This document shows positions 47,238 through 60,850 of a stretch of DNA of 64,000 nt, piece after piece. Origin of the DNA: Todiramphus chloris collaris (taxonomy: Eukaryota > Chordata > Aves > Coraciiformes > Alcedinidae). Location of the stretch: contig JANVCC010000048.1 in NCBI GenBank assembly GCA_025345505.1, positions 1 through 64,000 on the forward strand. The letters are read 5' to 3'. Below the pieces are notes generated by a model. It did no database searches. It had not been told where the DNA came from and saw nothing but the letters and a program-made list of their open reading frames with translations. The translations under genes were made by a program, and so were the position numbers. Every line of letters starts with the position of its first letter. The stretch's first letter is position 1.

Positions 47238-47345
47238 AGTGTAATTAGTTTTGCATTTGGAAATGGTAATACAGAGATAGGCAGTGACTTGCCTGAAGTT
47301 ACCCAGCGCAGGAGACTGTACCAAGTTAGGAGCCCTGGTGCTCGG
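47238..47345 (-). mobile_element. Ancient MIR/L2-like relic
   Basis: GGAAATGGTAATACAGAGAT, GCAGTGACTTGCCTGAAGTT and ACCCAGCGCAGGAG parallel the conserved MIR/L2 word order (GAAACTGAGGCACAGAGAG, AGTGACTTGCCCAAGGT, CACAGC) on the strand complementary to the usual MIR consensus. It is strongly decayed. Confidence 0.45.
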
Positions 47346-50300
47346 TCCGCTTTCAGCAAATGTGGTATCAGAGTGCTCGATGTATCCATACAAAATACCC
47401 AGACGAGAATCTTCTAACTGTAATGATTCGGTACTTAAGAAGTGTGAGTCATGTTCTGGGATGCTGGCAGTGGTTTTTGTGATATTTCCGTTTCACATTC
47501 AGCTTTGGGGGCTCAGCAGGGGCTTTTGGTCTGGTTGCCATATGTAGTTCATCAGGGGTGACAAGCAAAAGCAGCTTAATGTGCTCATGTTATTTTTGTC
47601 TGTATTAGAAATTTGTGATGGGAACTATCTCTGTTTTGCGTAAAGTCACCAAACTAGTGCATTGTGCTGTAAGCTAGCTGGAGATGCTCAGGTCTATCCA
47701 CAGCAGATACTTACAGCCTGAACGGTTTTAGTTGTTGGATGTAATTATTTTTATTTCACTGGGGGCAGAGGCAAAACCACACTTGTTAGACTTCTGAAAT
47801 TACACACCCTGGTAATTGCAATGCTGAAGTTGGGTATCTCTGCTGGGCCTTCTAAACACAGCTTTTTGTGTATTGGTACCCCAACTGTTAAATGAAAAAA
47901 TTGAAATATAAATCCTACAAAGTGCTGTGAACATTAGAAGGTTCAAGACTACAAGATTTTCAGGCAAGATGGCTTGTGCAAAGAACCCTGGCAACCTTAT
48001 CCAGCTGCTACTCACCACCCTTCTCTGCTTGCTTTCTCAAAATTGGCTGTAGAGGAGGGGCACTGGGCCATGTCGGATGCATGTGCCATAGGTACTAGGG
48101 CAGCTCTGGTCACAGCTTGTTTGCTTTTCTCTACCCCATCACTTGGAGTGGTTTACAGTAAACTTTGCAAGTAGGAGAAAAGACGTGTGGTCTGACCCCC
48201 TTAAATAATTCCTGTGACTTGCTCAGCTGAGGTAGGTTCTTGATCCCAAAAGGCAGAGACCGTTCCCTCCAAGGATTCTATTAACCAACACCTACCTTGA
48301 GAGCCCCCAACCTTAGGATGCATTTCTCCTTAGGATTTCTTCTTTTGGGCACAATACAAAGGCTCCCCAGAGAACACCCAGGATACTTCATGTTGCATTT
48401 AAAGTAAAAGATTTTCAAGATTCTTCATAGCATACTCAGTCCTTCTAGTCAGAGATTGATTTGGAGAAAGAACTGGTATTTGTGGGCCTTACAGGTATGT
48501 TAGATGGGAAGGCAGCTGGTGGAAACATGAAGGTTTGTTTGCCGAGTCAGTAAAAATATCTAACCTTTATTACTCTTCTTTATAGTCAGCTTATATTAAT
48601 AACCTAGGATTTAGATGTATTGTGAATTAGATGTTGCCATTTCTATAGGGTTCTGACATAGAAGCTGAAACTCTGCTGTTACCTATGTGGTCGTCTTCAT
48701 CTTCAGCCCGTGATTATCCCATGTATTTGAGTAGCTTCATGTCATAACTCAAGCAATTCAGTAAATGTGTCTTTTATCAATCCCTGTGCTTCTTATGATA
48801 ATAATAAATGTGTCTAGAAGGAGACGACTATGAAAGAGAGTGAAAAGCCACTGAAGCCACAGACCAATATTGATGTGAGGTTGGCTGTATACAGACAGTC
48901 TGAGTAAATGCAGATTGGAAGCTAGACTGCAGTTTCTGATCATTAGCATTTCTGATGGAAGAACCTGTCAATGATGTCTCTGAGAGACACCTGTCATGTC
49001 ATGGCTTGGCTGGTTTTTGGTGATTACTGTATAGAGCCAGTATGACCAAACTTACCCTATGGATTACACACTAAAACTCCTATATGAATAAGAGCCAAAA
49101 CCCTCATGCCATGCACTTTGGAGAACCGAGAGCTCCTGAAATATGGTTTAGGACTTGTCTCAGCATTGAGTGCTAGGATGATGTTTGCTTCAGTAACCCT
49201 TGTGGACTTGTTTCTTCAAAATCCAGTGATTTGAATGTATTCGTCCACGGCTGCACCAGCACAGCCTGGCTGCCAGATGCGTGACTGGCAGCCTCAGGGG
49301 AAACACACTGAAATACTTTGAGCCAAGAGTGGTTCAGGGGCTGTGTACTGGCCATCGCTGCCTTCTGCAGCTCTGTGGGAGCAAGTGAGAATAACTCATC
49401 AGGTTTCTGAAACGATTTACCAGTCATGCTGTATCACTCCAGTGCTTGTAACAGATTTTGAATATACTTCTCAACGCCGTGATTTCCTCCCTGTAAAATA
49501 GCAGTGTCAGCACCTTGCTGTATTACGAGGCATTTGGAGTATAAATTAGAGGAGAATGATTCCTAAGGCATACACTTCCATTTTTTTTGGAGGACAGGTC
49601 TGCTTCTAAGACCAGAAGCAGGTGAAGATAATAATGACAATACTTCTAGCACTAGAAGAATAGATAATTAGAAGAAATAGTGCATGTTACTTTTGTGGGA
49701 GCAATGGATGGTGAGAAGGTGGTTTTGATAAAAATGAAAGCAAATGAAAAAGTAAAAGGCAGGCAGATTTAATACACTAAATTGTTTAATGACTCTATAA
49801 AGATGGCTGGAACTTCCAAGTGGATGGTACCAGTGCAGTAGCAGGGAATTAAATTGTGCTTAAGCCTTAGGAATAAGAGAAAACGGTTGCTACTATGATT
49901 TTCGGGTTAGGTTTAAAGAAAGTACTATGTTAAAGGGAGAAAATTTTGTGCTTAGTAACAAAATGAATGTTATTTTGATATTGAGAAACTGCTAATAAAA
50001 GATTGAAAGACTGTCACGAGAAGTAGCAGCTTTTTTCTCAAGAGAAAAATCTTCCTTAAAATCTTCACCAAAAGGCAACAAATCTTGCTAGTGATTGTCA
50101 TACCAGTACTCTGTTACTATTCCCTAGTTCAGAGTGAATGTCTCTTCTTTGGGAAGACTGAAAAGTATTTTCATTTACGTATGCTTATAGCCCATTCTTT
50201 ACTTTTTGCCATGACATCAGAAGTTTTGTTTTCATCATCAAGCTTAGGCATTCACTGTGATAACATCTGCAGCTGCCCTTGTAGCCTTTTACAGGACTGA

Positions 50301-50585
50301 ATATTATTCTTACAGAAACTGTCAGGTTTCAGACTTTAGCACAGAGGGTGCTTGTGCTGTAGAACATGAGCCCTACGCTTAGAAACACCCTCTTGGATTT
50401 CTTTCTCGAGTGCAATTAAACAGGAATGTCTTCTTCAGTATTCACTCGTTGCATCTCAATACCCATCTTTCAAGAACTACTAGAGAGTACTATAATCAGA
50501 ATGTATACATTGGTGTTTTTTTCCTTCGTTTTATAAACACAAAGACAATTTATGAACTGCTAAAGTATATAGATGTGGTATCTTT
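47346..50585. other. AT-rich sequence without recognisable genes
   Basis: Nothing was recognised: no exon with splice context, no RNA gene, no clear repeat. Confidence 0.5.
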
Positions 50586-50710
50586 TTAAACTGAGGTTAA
50601 GAAACTTTCCTTGTGTTACAGCAAGTCTGCAGCACAGCCAGGAATTGAACTTTGACATACCTGCAGGACAGACCTTCTTAAAAAAATGTATTTGCTATAC
50701 TGCTGAAGCT
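50586..50710 (-). mobile_element. Ancient MIR/L2-like relic
   Basis: AAACTGAGGTTAAGAAACTT, GTTACAGCAAGTCTGCAGCA and AGCCAGGAATTGAACTTTGA follow the order of the L2/MIR tail (GAAACTGAGGCAC..., CACAGCAAGT, AGCCAGGATTNGAACCC). This is an old vertebrate element, decayed but better preserved than the copy at 47.2 kb. Confidence 0.5.
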
Positions 50711-53090
50711 GGCTGTCAGCAGCTGGCTGTGCATTGTCAGTTCTGCTTAGAACAGATAGGAGTGGCACAGGAGACAGGAGGCTCAATACCAAAATAGTCA
50801 GTGTAATGTTCCTGCAGCTCAGCTTTTCTATTTCTTAGACTTTCAGTGGATTCTTACAGAGTGCTTATCAGGTCAGGCAGTCTTTTTTAATTGTTTCTCA
50901 AAAAACAGTTGCACAGATTTTACACAAGCTTTTCTTTGCTAAAAAAATAGACTGAGAAGAACCCTTTATTATCTAAGATTGTAAATGATTAAAAAGTGAT
51001 TTAGGAAAAAAAATAAATTGAGACAATATAATTATTTTTCACATTTCCTCATGAAGCTTGCTTGAAACAGAAGCTACAACACTCCCAATAAAAAGAAGTA
51101 TTACATTTTAAAATAATCAAATTTACTTTCCAATATCCACTTCTGTTGCTCGCTTTCTTCTATCCGTTAGCTGTGGCCAATTAAAAATGCAAGTTTATTC
51201 CTAATAATTAACATTTTCACATTCACTATACACAGTAAACATTAAAAGCAGTTTTGGAGTGATTTATAAAACATATTTGTAATTTATTCATTGGTGCTAC
51301 TTTTTAGAAAATCCTTGGGCTTCTTGTGATGCTGGCAAATGAGAAATAAAAGGAAGTATGGACCACCAAGAAAATCAGGCAGAGCACAGATTAAATGTCC
51401 CACATGCCTTTCCCACAACAAGACACAGCAAGGAATGGGGAGGATGTTAGGGAGGTGGCCTATAATCCATGAAAATTTATAGCAGATCAGCTCGACAACC
51501 AAAGAGGCTCTTGGTGTGGGAAAATGACTAAAGTAACTGAAGTCAGCAGAGGAGTACTCGGATGCTATGGCTAAGTAGAACAGCAATGAGCAGGTCATGA
51601 ATGTTGGAGGCATCACAGAATTAAGAGTACAAAAAATGTATCAACAGGATGCATTACTCAAAGGAATAAAGTGCCCTTGATGTTTCCCTTGTTCCTTTTT
51701 GAAAATAAAAGATTCACAAAAAAACACCTATTGGAGCAGAAGAGAAATCTTTTTTTTTTAATTACAAGAGAAGAAATTATGAAGTCCAGTACTCCTCCTA
51801 GATGAGACGCAGATGACCTGAATATCTTTACTCTAGTTGTAATGAAAGTAGATCTGCACTTTGTAACATCCCAAAATTGTTAGGAAGGCATTTTATAGTA
51901 TGAGTTCCATTTTATCTGTCACCATCTACTTCTTTACCTTTCAGAATTACTCAAAAATCCACCTGTCTTCCGACTAGTTACCCTATATCACACAGGATTT
52001 TTTTTCCCTCAAGAGAAAAACTCCAGTGTCTCTTTTTTTTTGTACACTTGTGTGTTTATCGTATAAATGATAAGTCCAGTGCAAAATGCATGTAATTCTT
52101 CATGCCATTCTGTTACTTCTTGTTTCACTGTCTGCTACCTGCTTTGCTATAGAAGTGTAGTCTCTTTGTAATCCACTCTGGATTTCATTTTCTGTTTTTC
52201 AAATTGAGTGATTCAAAGATACTGTATGCGGGAGAAGCAATTTATGTGATGTGGCTACATTCTTAAGCTGTAACAATGATAAATTAGTAACATTGCTCTA
52301 GGAATTTGCAGTCATTTCTGCTTTTGATATCATTTGAAGAACTGTATTGCTTAAACTTGTTTTGTTCTTCACATACCATAGAAATTTAATAATATGGTTC
52401 TGTACAGGTCCTTGACTGAATTATGACTAGATTTGTTCCGTAGTCTGGCTTGCTGGAGTATATGAATGTATAGATATCAAATGTAATTTATTTCCATGGC
52501 AGTGCTGTACATTTGTATTTGATTTATATTTACAAAGGCAAAAATCTTATAATAAATAGTAGAACCAAACTACTTGCATAGCTTTCTTTTTGATCTCTTT
52601 TCCTATCTGCATAAACATTACTGCAAGCTCCTGGACTGATACCTGTGGTAAATGGATGTTTGATGTTTTTTATTTCTCTGCCATCTTATCTGCTTGTTTA
52701 TCCAGCCACGTAGTCCAGCGGCTCTTCCAGAACATGCGTGTTCATAAAAGCTTCTGACTGTTGTCAGGATTGAGACTGGAGGGCTGTAGGCAGTGATGAG
52801 ATGTGAAACTTTCAACATGTATTTTCAAGATATCCATCTACCTGATTTGCTACTCTACCGAAAACAGTATTTATTCATCTCGGTTATTTTGAACTGAGTT
52901 TTTTGATTTTTAGGACAGAGAATATAACTGGAGCTGAGAATTTAATTGAAACTCTATACTTTTCTTAAAATTGAATTATTTAGAAATCATGCCAGAACTT
53001 TTGATTTATGTGTTTTTTCTCATACGGAGTCTTTCAGAATAATTTCTGTAATCACTGGGATAAAGCTCTGGTGTAGGATTATAGCTGATT
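50711..53090. other. AT-rich sequence without recognisable genes
   Basis: No feature was recognised beyond short A/T runs. A 110-codon minus frame at 51284-51616 has no recognisable domain. Confidence 0.5.
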
Positions 53091-53099
53091 TATAACGGT

Positions 53100-53255
53100 G
53101 CAGAAAGGGAAGAACAGGAGGAGAGCTGGAGCTTGGAGATTTGTCTTTGCTTTTTACAGGTCGTGGGCAAGCCCTTTAGCCTTTCAAAGACTCAACTTCC
53201 CCTGCTTTACATTGTGGGCAGGGTTTTGAAGCTCTTTGGAAGAGCTAACAAAAAA
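53100..53255 (+). mobile_element. Ancient MIR/L2-like relic
   Basis: GGTCGTGGGCAAGCCCTTTA, GCCTTTCAAAGACTCAACTT, CCCCTGCTTTACATTGTGGG and TTTTGAAGCTCTTTGGAAGA match, in order, the MIR/L2 words (GACCTTGGGCAAGTCACTTA, CCTCTCTGTGCCTCAGTTTC, CCCATCTGTAAAATGGGG, GTGAAGCGCTTTGAGA). It is oriented as the MIR consensus. Confidence 0.5.
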
Positions 53256-56200
53256 AATCCAACTTCTTTCGCATGCTAGGAACTACACTAGAGAAAATGA
53301 GTTAGTCCTCTAGTCTAAGAATATTTTCTTGAAGGGTTATTGATGAGCTTTGGAAATTAAGTGTTTTTCTGGGGTTTGGGTAACGCTTACTAACTTAGGG
53401 CTAGCTCGGCATTCTATGTCAAGTCCAATACTGCGTGTATTGGCCAAATACATCCATTTAGGGTTTGAACTGTGGCATTTTGCAGTGGAACCTGCTTGTG
53501 GACATGAGCTGCCTGTTGCGGTGGTGGAGGATAACTTTTTCTTTTGGAAATAGCCTGAGTCATACCATAGAATATTTCTTCTGCCATTTTCTGCCCGTGT
53601 GCAGCTCCTGTTACCATCCCTATCATCGCGCTGCTTTTTGAGAACAGCCATGCCATGCTGTCTCCAGTGAAAGCGGTTTGCATTCCCCTTCCTGTGAGGA
53701 CCTGCCCGAGGAGCGCTCTCCATCCCGGGCCCTGTTCTCGTGGGGCCTCTCCTTCGCCCTGCACGTGTGAATAAGAGCCTTTCTTTTTGTGTTTGGCTTT
53801 ATGCTTTTACGTGGTGGTGACCTCATAACCACCCTGTCAGTCTGGTTTGGACATGCCAGCTTCTGTCCTGGTGTACTTCAAAACCACAGCACACTATTCT
53901 CACTGCTTTCTTAGAGTGCCATCATGAGAACCGTCACCTTTTGCGTTATGAAGAAAAGCTGTTTATGTTTTTGCCTTCAGCAACATATTTGAAGTATTGA
54001 AGAGTGGATAAGCTCTTTGACTAATACAGAGCTTTGTGTTAGTAATGTAAAAAATGAGTGGTGCTAGCTTTTGTCAGAGCTGGAGGTCACTGGAGGCATA
54101 TTGTGTTAAGGAAATCTAGTACATAAATTCCCTTCTCCAGATTTTTTTGCTAAAGTTGAAATATGTATGCTTTTTACAAATACTTGGTTTTATAAGAGTT
54201 TTGCTTTGTGTACTCGGTAAAAATAAAACTAAAACCACTGTAATTTTAATTCTTGCTTTCTTTGGGATGAGGACGAGCAAAATTCCAGGTGCAAAGCTAT
54301 GGACAGTATCAAAGTGATTAATGCATTTTCACTGGAGGTTTTTATAATCTAGTGGAGAGTTAGTTTCTCTTGCCTGGTATGATCTTAAGCTTTTGCATTT
54401 AGTGGGTAATGAAGGCACACAGACACTGATTTTCTAACCTTAGGGAGTGTGCAGCTATCTAGAATTTGAGGGTTTGAACAATGTTAGAATAAATATTTAA
54501 TTATTCATGCAAATGGCAGCAGTCCAGCTGAGCACTTCTCGCCTGGGCTGTCCGTCAGATGCTCCAGTGTTGGTGAGGGACATCTCCTTGCCATGGAGAA
54601 TCTTCTCTGCTTCTTTGAATCCCAGATACACCACGTTGTCAACAAATTCCCTGGTGAATCGCACCTTCGTAACCCAAACAGCAAGAGGTCCTATTTTAAC
54701 TCAGGTAAATGATTGCAAATACGAAGGCTGAGGCTTTACAAATCGTTGAGTTTCCATCTGTTGGTTGTCCTACAGCAGTCTGTAAATGCTTGTACAGAAC
54801 CTAGGTACACATTCACAATTGTTCATTACTTTGTGTTGAGTATTATCAATAAGGTAATTCTGTTATTGAAATGACGTGGGCTTTTTAAAAAAAAATCTCA
54901 GCCAGTTTCTCACCATTGGTACATACCTACATACCCCTGAAATGTGGCCCCAGCTCACACTGTACTGTGATCCACCTCAAGCAGTGGATAGCCAGCAGAA
55001 GCCCCCCTTTCTGACACTAGCATTTTACTGAGTTATTAAAATATGCTCGGTCCTCACTGAAGACAAACCTTGATTGTAAACCATTACCTTATTAACAGAC
55101 TTCTGCCATCCTGTCGTGTTTTTTAATGGAGGGTCAATAATGTTCTTCCAAATTCACCACTGGAAGAAAGTCCATCCTGGCGGTGTGTTTAGCTCAGCGT
55201 TACTTATGCAGATTATTTGTGTGTAAACACGACAGATACTGTTTTTCAGTGTTTTCTTAGTGTGCAGTACTTCAAATAATTCCCTTGCATCATTTCGTGT
55301 ATCACTTAGTCATAAAAAAACCTCTCTGAGTATACATTGTGGGAGCCTCAGGAGACTGTTAATTGTATTCTGCTGCAGTATCCAGAAGGTCAGGATCTAA
55401 AATTAATACGTTTCTGAATAGTTCCAATTTTGTATCAAGGTTGATTTTTCATGGCTACTACTCAAAGTATCCTGCTAATTTATGGGTAATATATTACATA
55501 TTTTTCCTGTAAAACCGCGGAGGGCTGTTCCCTTTTCCTCATGGATACAGGCATGCTATCTACACATTTCTACATTAGGAATAATTAAACACATCAGTAG
55601 ATTCCTGGATTGAGCACAAATGTGTGCAGAAACTCTATAAAATTAAGAAAAACTTTCTTTTGAAAGGAGTCTACTGGAGATATTTAAGTGAGATTTATAA
55701 ACTTTTATTGATATTGTCAATATATGCATTTGAAAGCGTTTTGAAAGAATACTTAATAGATTTATTTCTTTAAGGAAGATTTTGTGTATTAGATGAGTTC
55801 CAATACACTTTTATTCTTCTATGGAGAACAGTTGAGTATAATTTTCTTTGGATTAATCAGTTTTTGAAGTCTTTTCCAATGATGCGTGTAGAGAACATCA
55901 AGAGAGAGATTACCAAAGCATGAACATTTTTTTCTGGTTTTTTTTTTTTTAAGAAGGAGCCCTTACCTTAAGTCAGTTACAAACTTACTTCCTTGTAAAA
56001 AACTGTCAACAAAAAAAAACATGGGGAAAAAGGAAAAAAAAGATATATAGCAGGGGTTTTGTGTCCTAGGGCTTGAGAGAGAGATGTGCAAGCAGTGACG
56101 TCCTCTTTGGTCACTCATCTCCTTTTCTAACTCCTTTCCTTCTTACATGGTAAGACAGAGTTTTCTTTCTTTTCCCGTTACAAATGTTGAAATTCCTTTT

Positions 56201-59200
56201 CTCTGGCTTTTCTTCTGTTAGATGAGCAGCAGTAAAGGAGAGGGATAATATCCCTTCTCACATCCTCCGCTACCATTTTTCACCGTGTATCAGAATAGCT
56301 TTGTATTTCTTGTGCTCATTCTTCATGGGTATTAACTTGCTCCACAGTGTTCTCTAGTTTGACCTTTATTTTTATGTTTTGCTTAGTGTTTCGTCAGAGC
56401 GATGATACAATTTAAACGCAGTTCTGTAACGTTATTTTAATTGAATGTTTGAATAACTATGTGCCTCTGTAATGAATAAAATTAACTGGATGTGGAGATT
56501 GGAAAGATTGTCCTATGTATGATGCCATAATTAAAAAAAAAAAAAAAAAGAACGAATATAATGTTCTTTTGAGCAGATCTCAGATCACAGTTCATTTGCT
56601 TTTGGCTTTAGGGATCCTAAGTGCAGCCACACCCTGAATTCCTGCTGCTGAAGGGTTTTTTCCAAGCATCCTATTATATCAAAAAATGGCATGTGATATA
56701 GTTCCAGCTCTGTGAGTCATGGGCTAACCTTATCTATAGGAATCTGCTTTTGAGTCACGATTAGTTCTTTTTCTTGCCTGAGTACAGTAGTCCTGGTTTT
56801 TAGTGCTGGTCTGTATCGCATCAAACAGGCCCATGCGGATATTGTTAAGTAGCTCTGTAATAAAATCTCCATTAGTTTTATGCCATCAGGGTTTCTTATC
56901 TGGGTTGGTTTTTTTGTTTCCTCATTTCAGATTTATTGGAGAGGCTGAAGAATAAAGGGTTGAGAATGGCTTAGACCAAGCTCCGGGTGGAGAAGAGTTA
57001 CCCTGAGTAACTTCAGTCGTGCAGGGTGTGGATGTGATCTGTTCATCACTGCTTTCCTCGTTCTTCTAGTACGTCTGCATTGGTACACGTCTCAGTGGGG
57101 AGGCTCTCCGCCACAACTGCTTCCAGTTTGTACTTATTGTATTTGTTTAATGGAAAGACGTTCTGCATATCTAAGGCATTTTTGCTAGCCTGCTTGCATC
57201 CACATTTGCGTATGAGAAGGAGCAAGCTTGCCATTCTCGTTACGCTTCCAAAGTGGCAAAAGTTTCTATTACAGATCAGTTTTTATCATAGCTGGCCAAG
57301 AGTCATACTCTTCTTATATCGGGGAAGTACCATTCACTGAATGACACAGTCTACTCAAGCAAAAACTACGTACACACGCGTCCTAAAACCCATGAAGGCA
57401 GAAACAAAGAACAATCTTTCATTTAAGGTATCAGCCAAAGCTGATTTTTAAAAAGGTCCATTGGACTTTGTTTTGAGACGTAGCTGATTGTAAGAGTGAG
57501 CCTTAGCCCTGGCTGTAACTCATTGCTTGTGACAAGCAGAAGAGAAAAGGAACGGCTTTAGGTGGGGTTTGCCCATGGGTTTAGCCAAAACCTAGACAGA
57601 GCCAGACGAGGTGGTTAGCAAAAGGCAATATTTGAGCTGGGTCATAAAGCTTGAAAAGGCAGTCATAAATCATAACTAAGGCTTTTGGTTTCCTTGGTGG
57701 TGTAACTCTTCAGAGATGGAGCCTGAAACTGTTTACCAAAGCCCATGTTTTTGTGTCTTCAGAAAAGTGTTTAGGAAATCTGAACCAGGGTTTTTAGGCA
57801 TATCTGTGGGAGACAAAAGAGGGAATTGTTGGTCTCCAAGCAGCAAGCAGCATTGACAGTCTGACTGGTGTGGTCAGAAAGGGTATTTAATTTCAAAGGA
57901 TAAACTACAGGATTCATTTTTTCTTTTTTATCTGAAGTCAAACTTATCTGGTTTACGCCTTATCTAATTTAACTTACGAGAACTGTAAATTCAGCTATGT
58001 TAAGCAAACATTTTATTTTGTTTTAATTCCATTTTCTCTTTGTTTTAATAAATCTTGGTTTTGTTAGGATTACTGTTGTGTGGGTAATTTCATACAGATG
58101 TCTTCAAAGAGTAAAGAAAAATCCATAACTCTTAAAGAGAATAGCTGAAGGGGAAAAAACCCAGTTCTGGAACTCCTTTTCATTCCTCTGGGGTCCTACT
58201 GGAGGGTTTTGGATTAAAGTCTTGTATCAGGAAGTCATCTTGCTGCAGTTGGCAACCATAAGAGAGAGTCCAAAAATTGAAGAGGAGATGGAGTTAATCA
58301 TTTCAGACTATAATATTAACATTTAAAATTTTCCAAGTCCTATGAAGTGTAGGACTACTAAACAGTATAGAGAGGAGTAACAACAGGTCCTGCCTATGAG
58401 ATGACAGGGAGTGCGGTGAGGATATATTCTTTTTGTTTTGGAAGTAGTAAAAAAAATTTAGAGACATATAGTAATGTAATATAAGAGGAGAAATTATCAG
58501 ATTGTGTTGTCTTCTCTTTCTCCAGTTTCATAAAAGATCAAGAAATCAGGTATTTAAGAGGACCTTGTAATTTTATAAGGTATAGTATTTTCAGACAGCA
58601 TGTGATTAACTCGTAGAATTCACCGTGGAGGTCATATAGTTAAATGTAGTGGTTCGGTTTTCCAAAAGGGCTTGATGACATAAAGGCTAATAACAGTGGC
58701 AGCAAAGCATGCTTGGAGAAGGGTAATCAAATCTCAGAATTTAAGATATAAGTGCATTAATACCTGTGAGTATCTGGAAAGACCTTGTTCCTCTCCGTCA
58801 CCTGCAAAGCCTTCTGCAATTAGTAAGGTTCGTTGTGGGTATTTGTAGTGTCTGCTTTTTGTGAATCATTGCTACTAGCAGTTGTTACAGGGGTAGGACA
58901 CGGTCTTCTGTATGTCACCGTATCATATCAAACACACAGAGCCTTGCCCTGCTTTTCTGGGCTGCTGTGACCAGCACAGTCTGACACAAAAGAAGGTGGT
59001 GATGTGGTGGTGCTGCTAGCTGCCAAAAGCACAAAACTGCCAGATCCGCTGTCAAGCAGAAGGCATCGTGAACAGTTTTTACATGTTACTTTGGGATTTC
59101 ATTCAGTTTTTTTGTTAAACAGTGGTTATAGTTCATGCAAAACTACCCTGCATTTATAAGCAGTAGTAAGATAAGAACTGAGTGCACGGAAGGAGGCAAT

Positions 59201-60664
59201 TTCATTTGAAATAAAAATGGAAGTGGATTTTATATCTGATTGTGGCTTTAACTTTTTATTTCTGAAGTTTGCTGTAAGTAGCAACTGCTGAGAAAATATT
59301 TTAGTTAAAATGCAATATGAAAAGTATAAACAGTTGAATCGTATGTGAGTTTCTCCTATGTAAGTAAAACCTATAGGAAGGAGTATAGCTATTGTTTCTT
59401 TTTATTTAGCAAATTGGGAGAAAGTAACATATTTCAACAGGTTAAAGAATATGCTGTTAAACGTTAATAAATTGCAGAAAGAGGAAAAGATGGCTTCTGA
59501 GTCTGAAGGTTTGAATTACAGTGTCAGATGAATCCTAAATGTTTTGAACTGCTTTTCCAGCACCCGCTCCGGGTGAAGGGACTGGGGCATTGCCTGTGAG
59601 CAGGGACACTCCTTGGGGGACTGCTCGCTGGCTCATGGGGTGTAGTTCCACATACAGCTTCTCTGGGAAGGGCGGTTGTACCTGTGGTTTCAACTTCTTA
59701 TTTATTTTACATTCCATTTTGTACCTTTCCATGAAGTCCATAACAGTTAAGGTCAAATTGAAGGACCTCTTGTCCTTCATGTCATTCCCTATCATCCATA
59801 AAACGATTTATTTTAAATTGTTGAGGCCCTAGTCATCAGCATTGAAAATTTGCACTGCTGGTGTGTTTGCAGCTTCTTTTTATTGCACCTAAACTGTTTG
59901 CAGGTAATCGCCGGCAGTGCATATAGAAATCGGACTCAGACTAACCGAATAAATGTGATCCGCGGCATGCTGATGAAGTCAGGTGGGCGAGGTGACGGTT
60001 CCAGTAGTGATACGGTGTAAAGAACAAAGTTACAGAAAGGGATGGAAAATTGGTACTTCACCTGAAATGAAGGTGCTGCTGATCTGAAATAAACAGCCTT
60101 GCGACCTAGGAGTCAAAGTTAGTGAAAGATAGCCTTCTGAAATAAGTAAGGATATTAACTTTCTTTCTTAGTTTCTGCTTGATCAAGGTATTGTCATAAA
60201 ACACTGAAGAAAATTCTACAGCTACGCTCTTGCAGTTTCACTTTGTCTGGCTAGATCACCACATCTATAAAAATCATACTTCTTGTAAGAAAAATGAAAA
60301 AACGTCTTACACTGCAATTTTTTCTTAATTAAAAACTCAATCTGTCTGGAAAAGATTAATTCAAAATATACATTATTCACATTGAAATTTAGAATATATA
60401 ACGCACATTACCATTAATCAGCCTTTTTACTAGAATTGCAATTATATTACTAGGGTTATAATTGAAATTTGTCTGTTTATCTTTGAGGAAAAAAAATTGC
60501 TGTTACGTAAACCTTTCTCAATGAAAAACACAACTGCATTTTTGACTTGAAACAGATGGGTTAAATAAGATATCTTCAGTTATTCAGTGTTGTCCGTATG
60601 GAAACTGAAAACGTATCGATGAAATTTTTCATCCATAAGAGGCAAAGTAGCAGAAAAATCAATA
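53256..60664. other. AT-rich sequence without recognisable genes
   Basis: Contains overlapping minus-strand frames at 53337-53764 and an 86-codon minus frame at 59535-59795 that could not be identified (see findings). A poly(A) run lies at about 56530-56548. Nothing else was recognised. Confidence 0.5.
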
Positions 60665-60850
60665 ACACAGTGGCTAGAGCCCTTAGCTGAGATGTAAGAA
60701 GTTCAGTTTCAAGCAGGGCTTTAAAGTAGGTAAGTGTAGGCACTGGTTAAAATAGATGGCCTGAGTGATTTAAGTCCAGCCACATGAACTAGTCATCCTA
60801 ATCTCATTTTTATCTTCCATGGAGAGAAATGGTTAATTTTAGGGCTTAAT
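60665..60850 (+). mobile_element. Ancient tRNA-headed SINE relic (MIR/AmnSINE-like)
   Basis: AGTGGCTAGAGCCCTTAGCT resembles a tRNA A-box head, and AGTTCAGTTTCAAGCAGGGC resembles the B-box (GGTTCAAATCC). Downstream, AGTGATTTAAGTCCAGCC, AATCTCATTTTTATCTTCCA and GGAGAGAAATGGTTA recall the MIR core. It is very diverged; assignment is by word order only. Confidence 0.35.
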
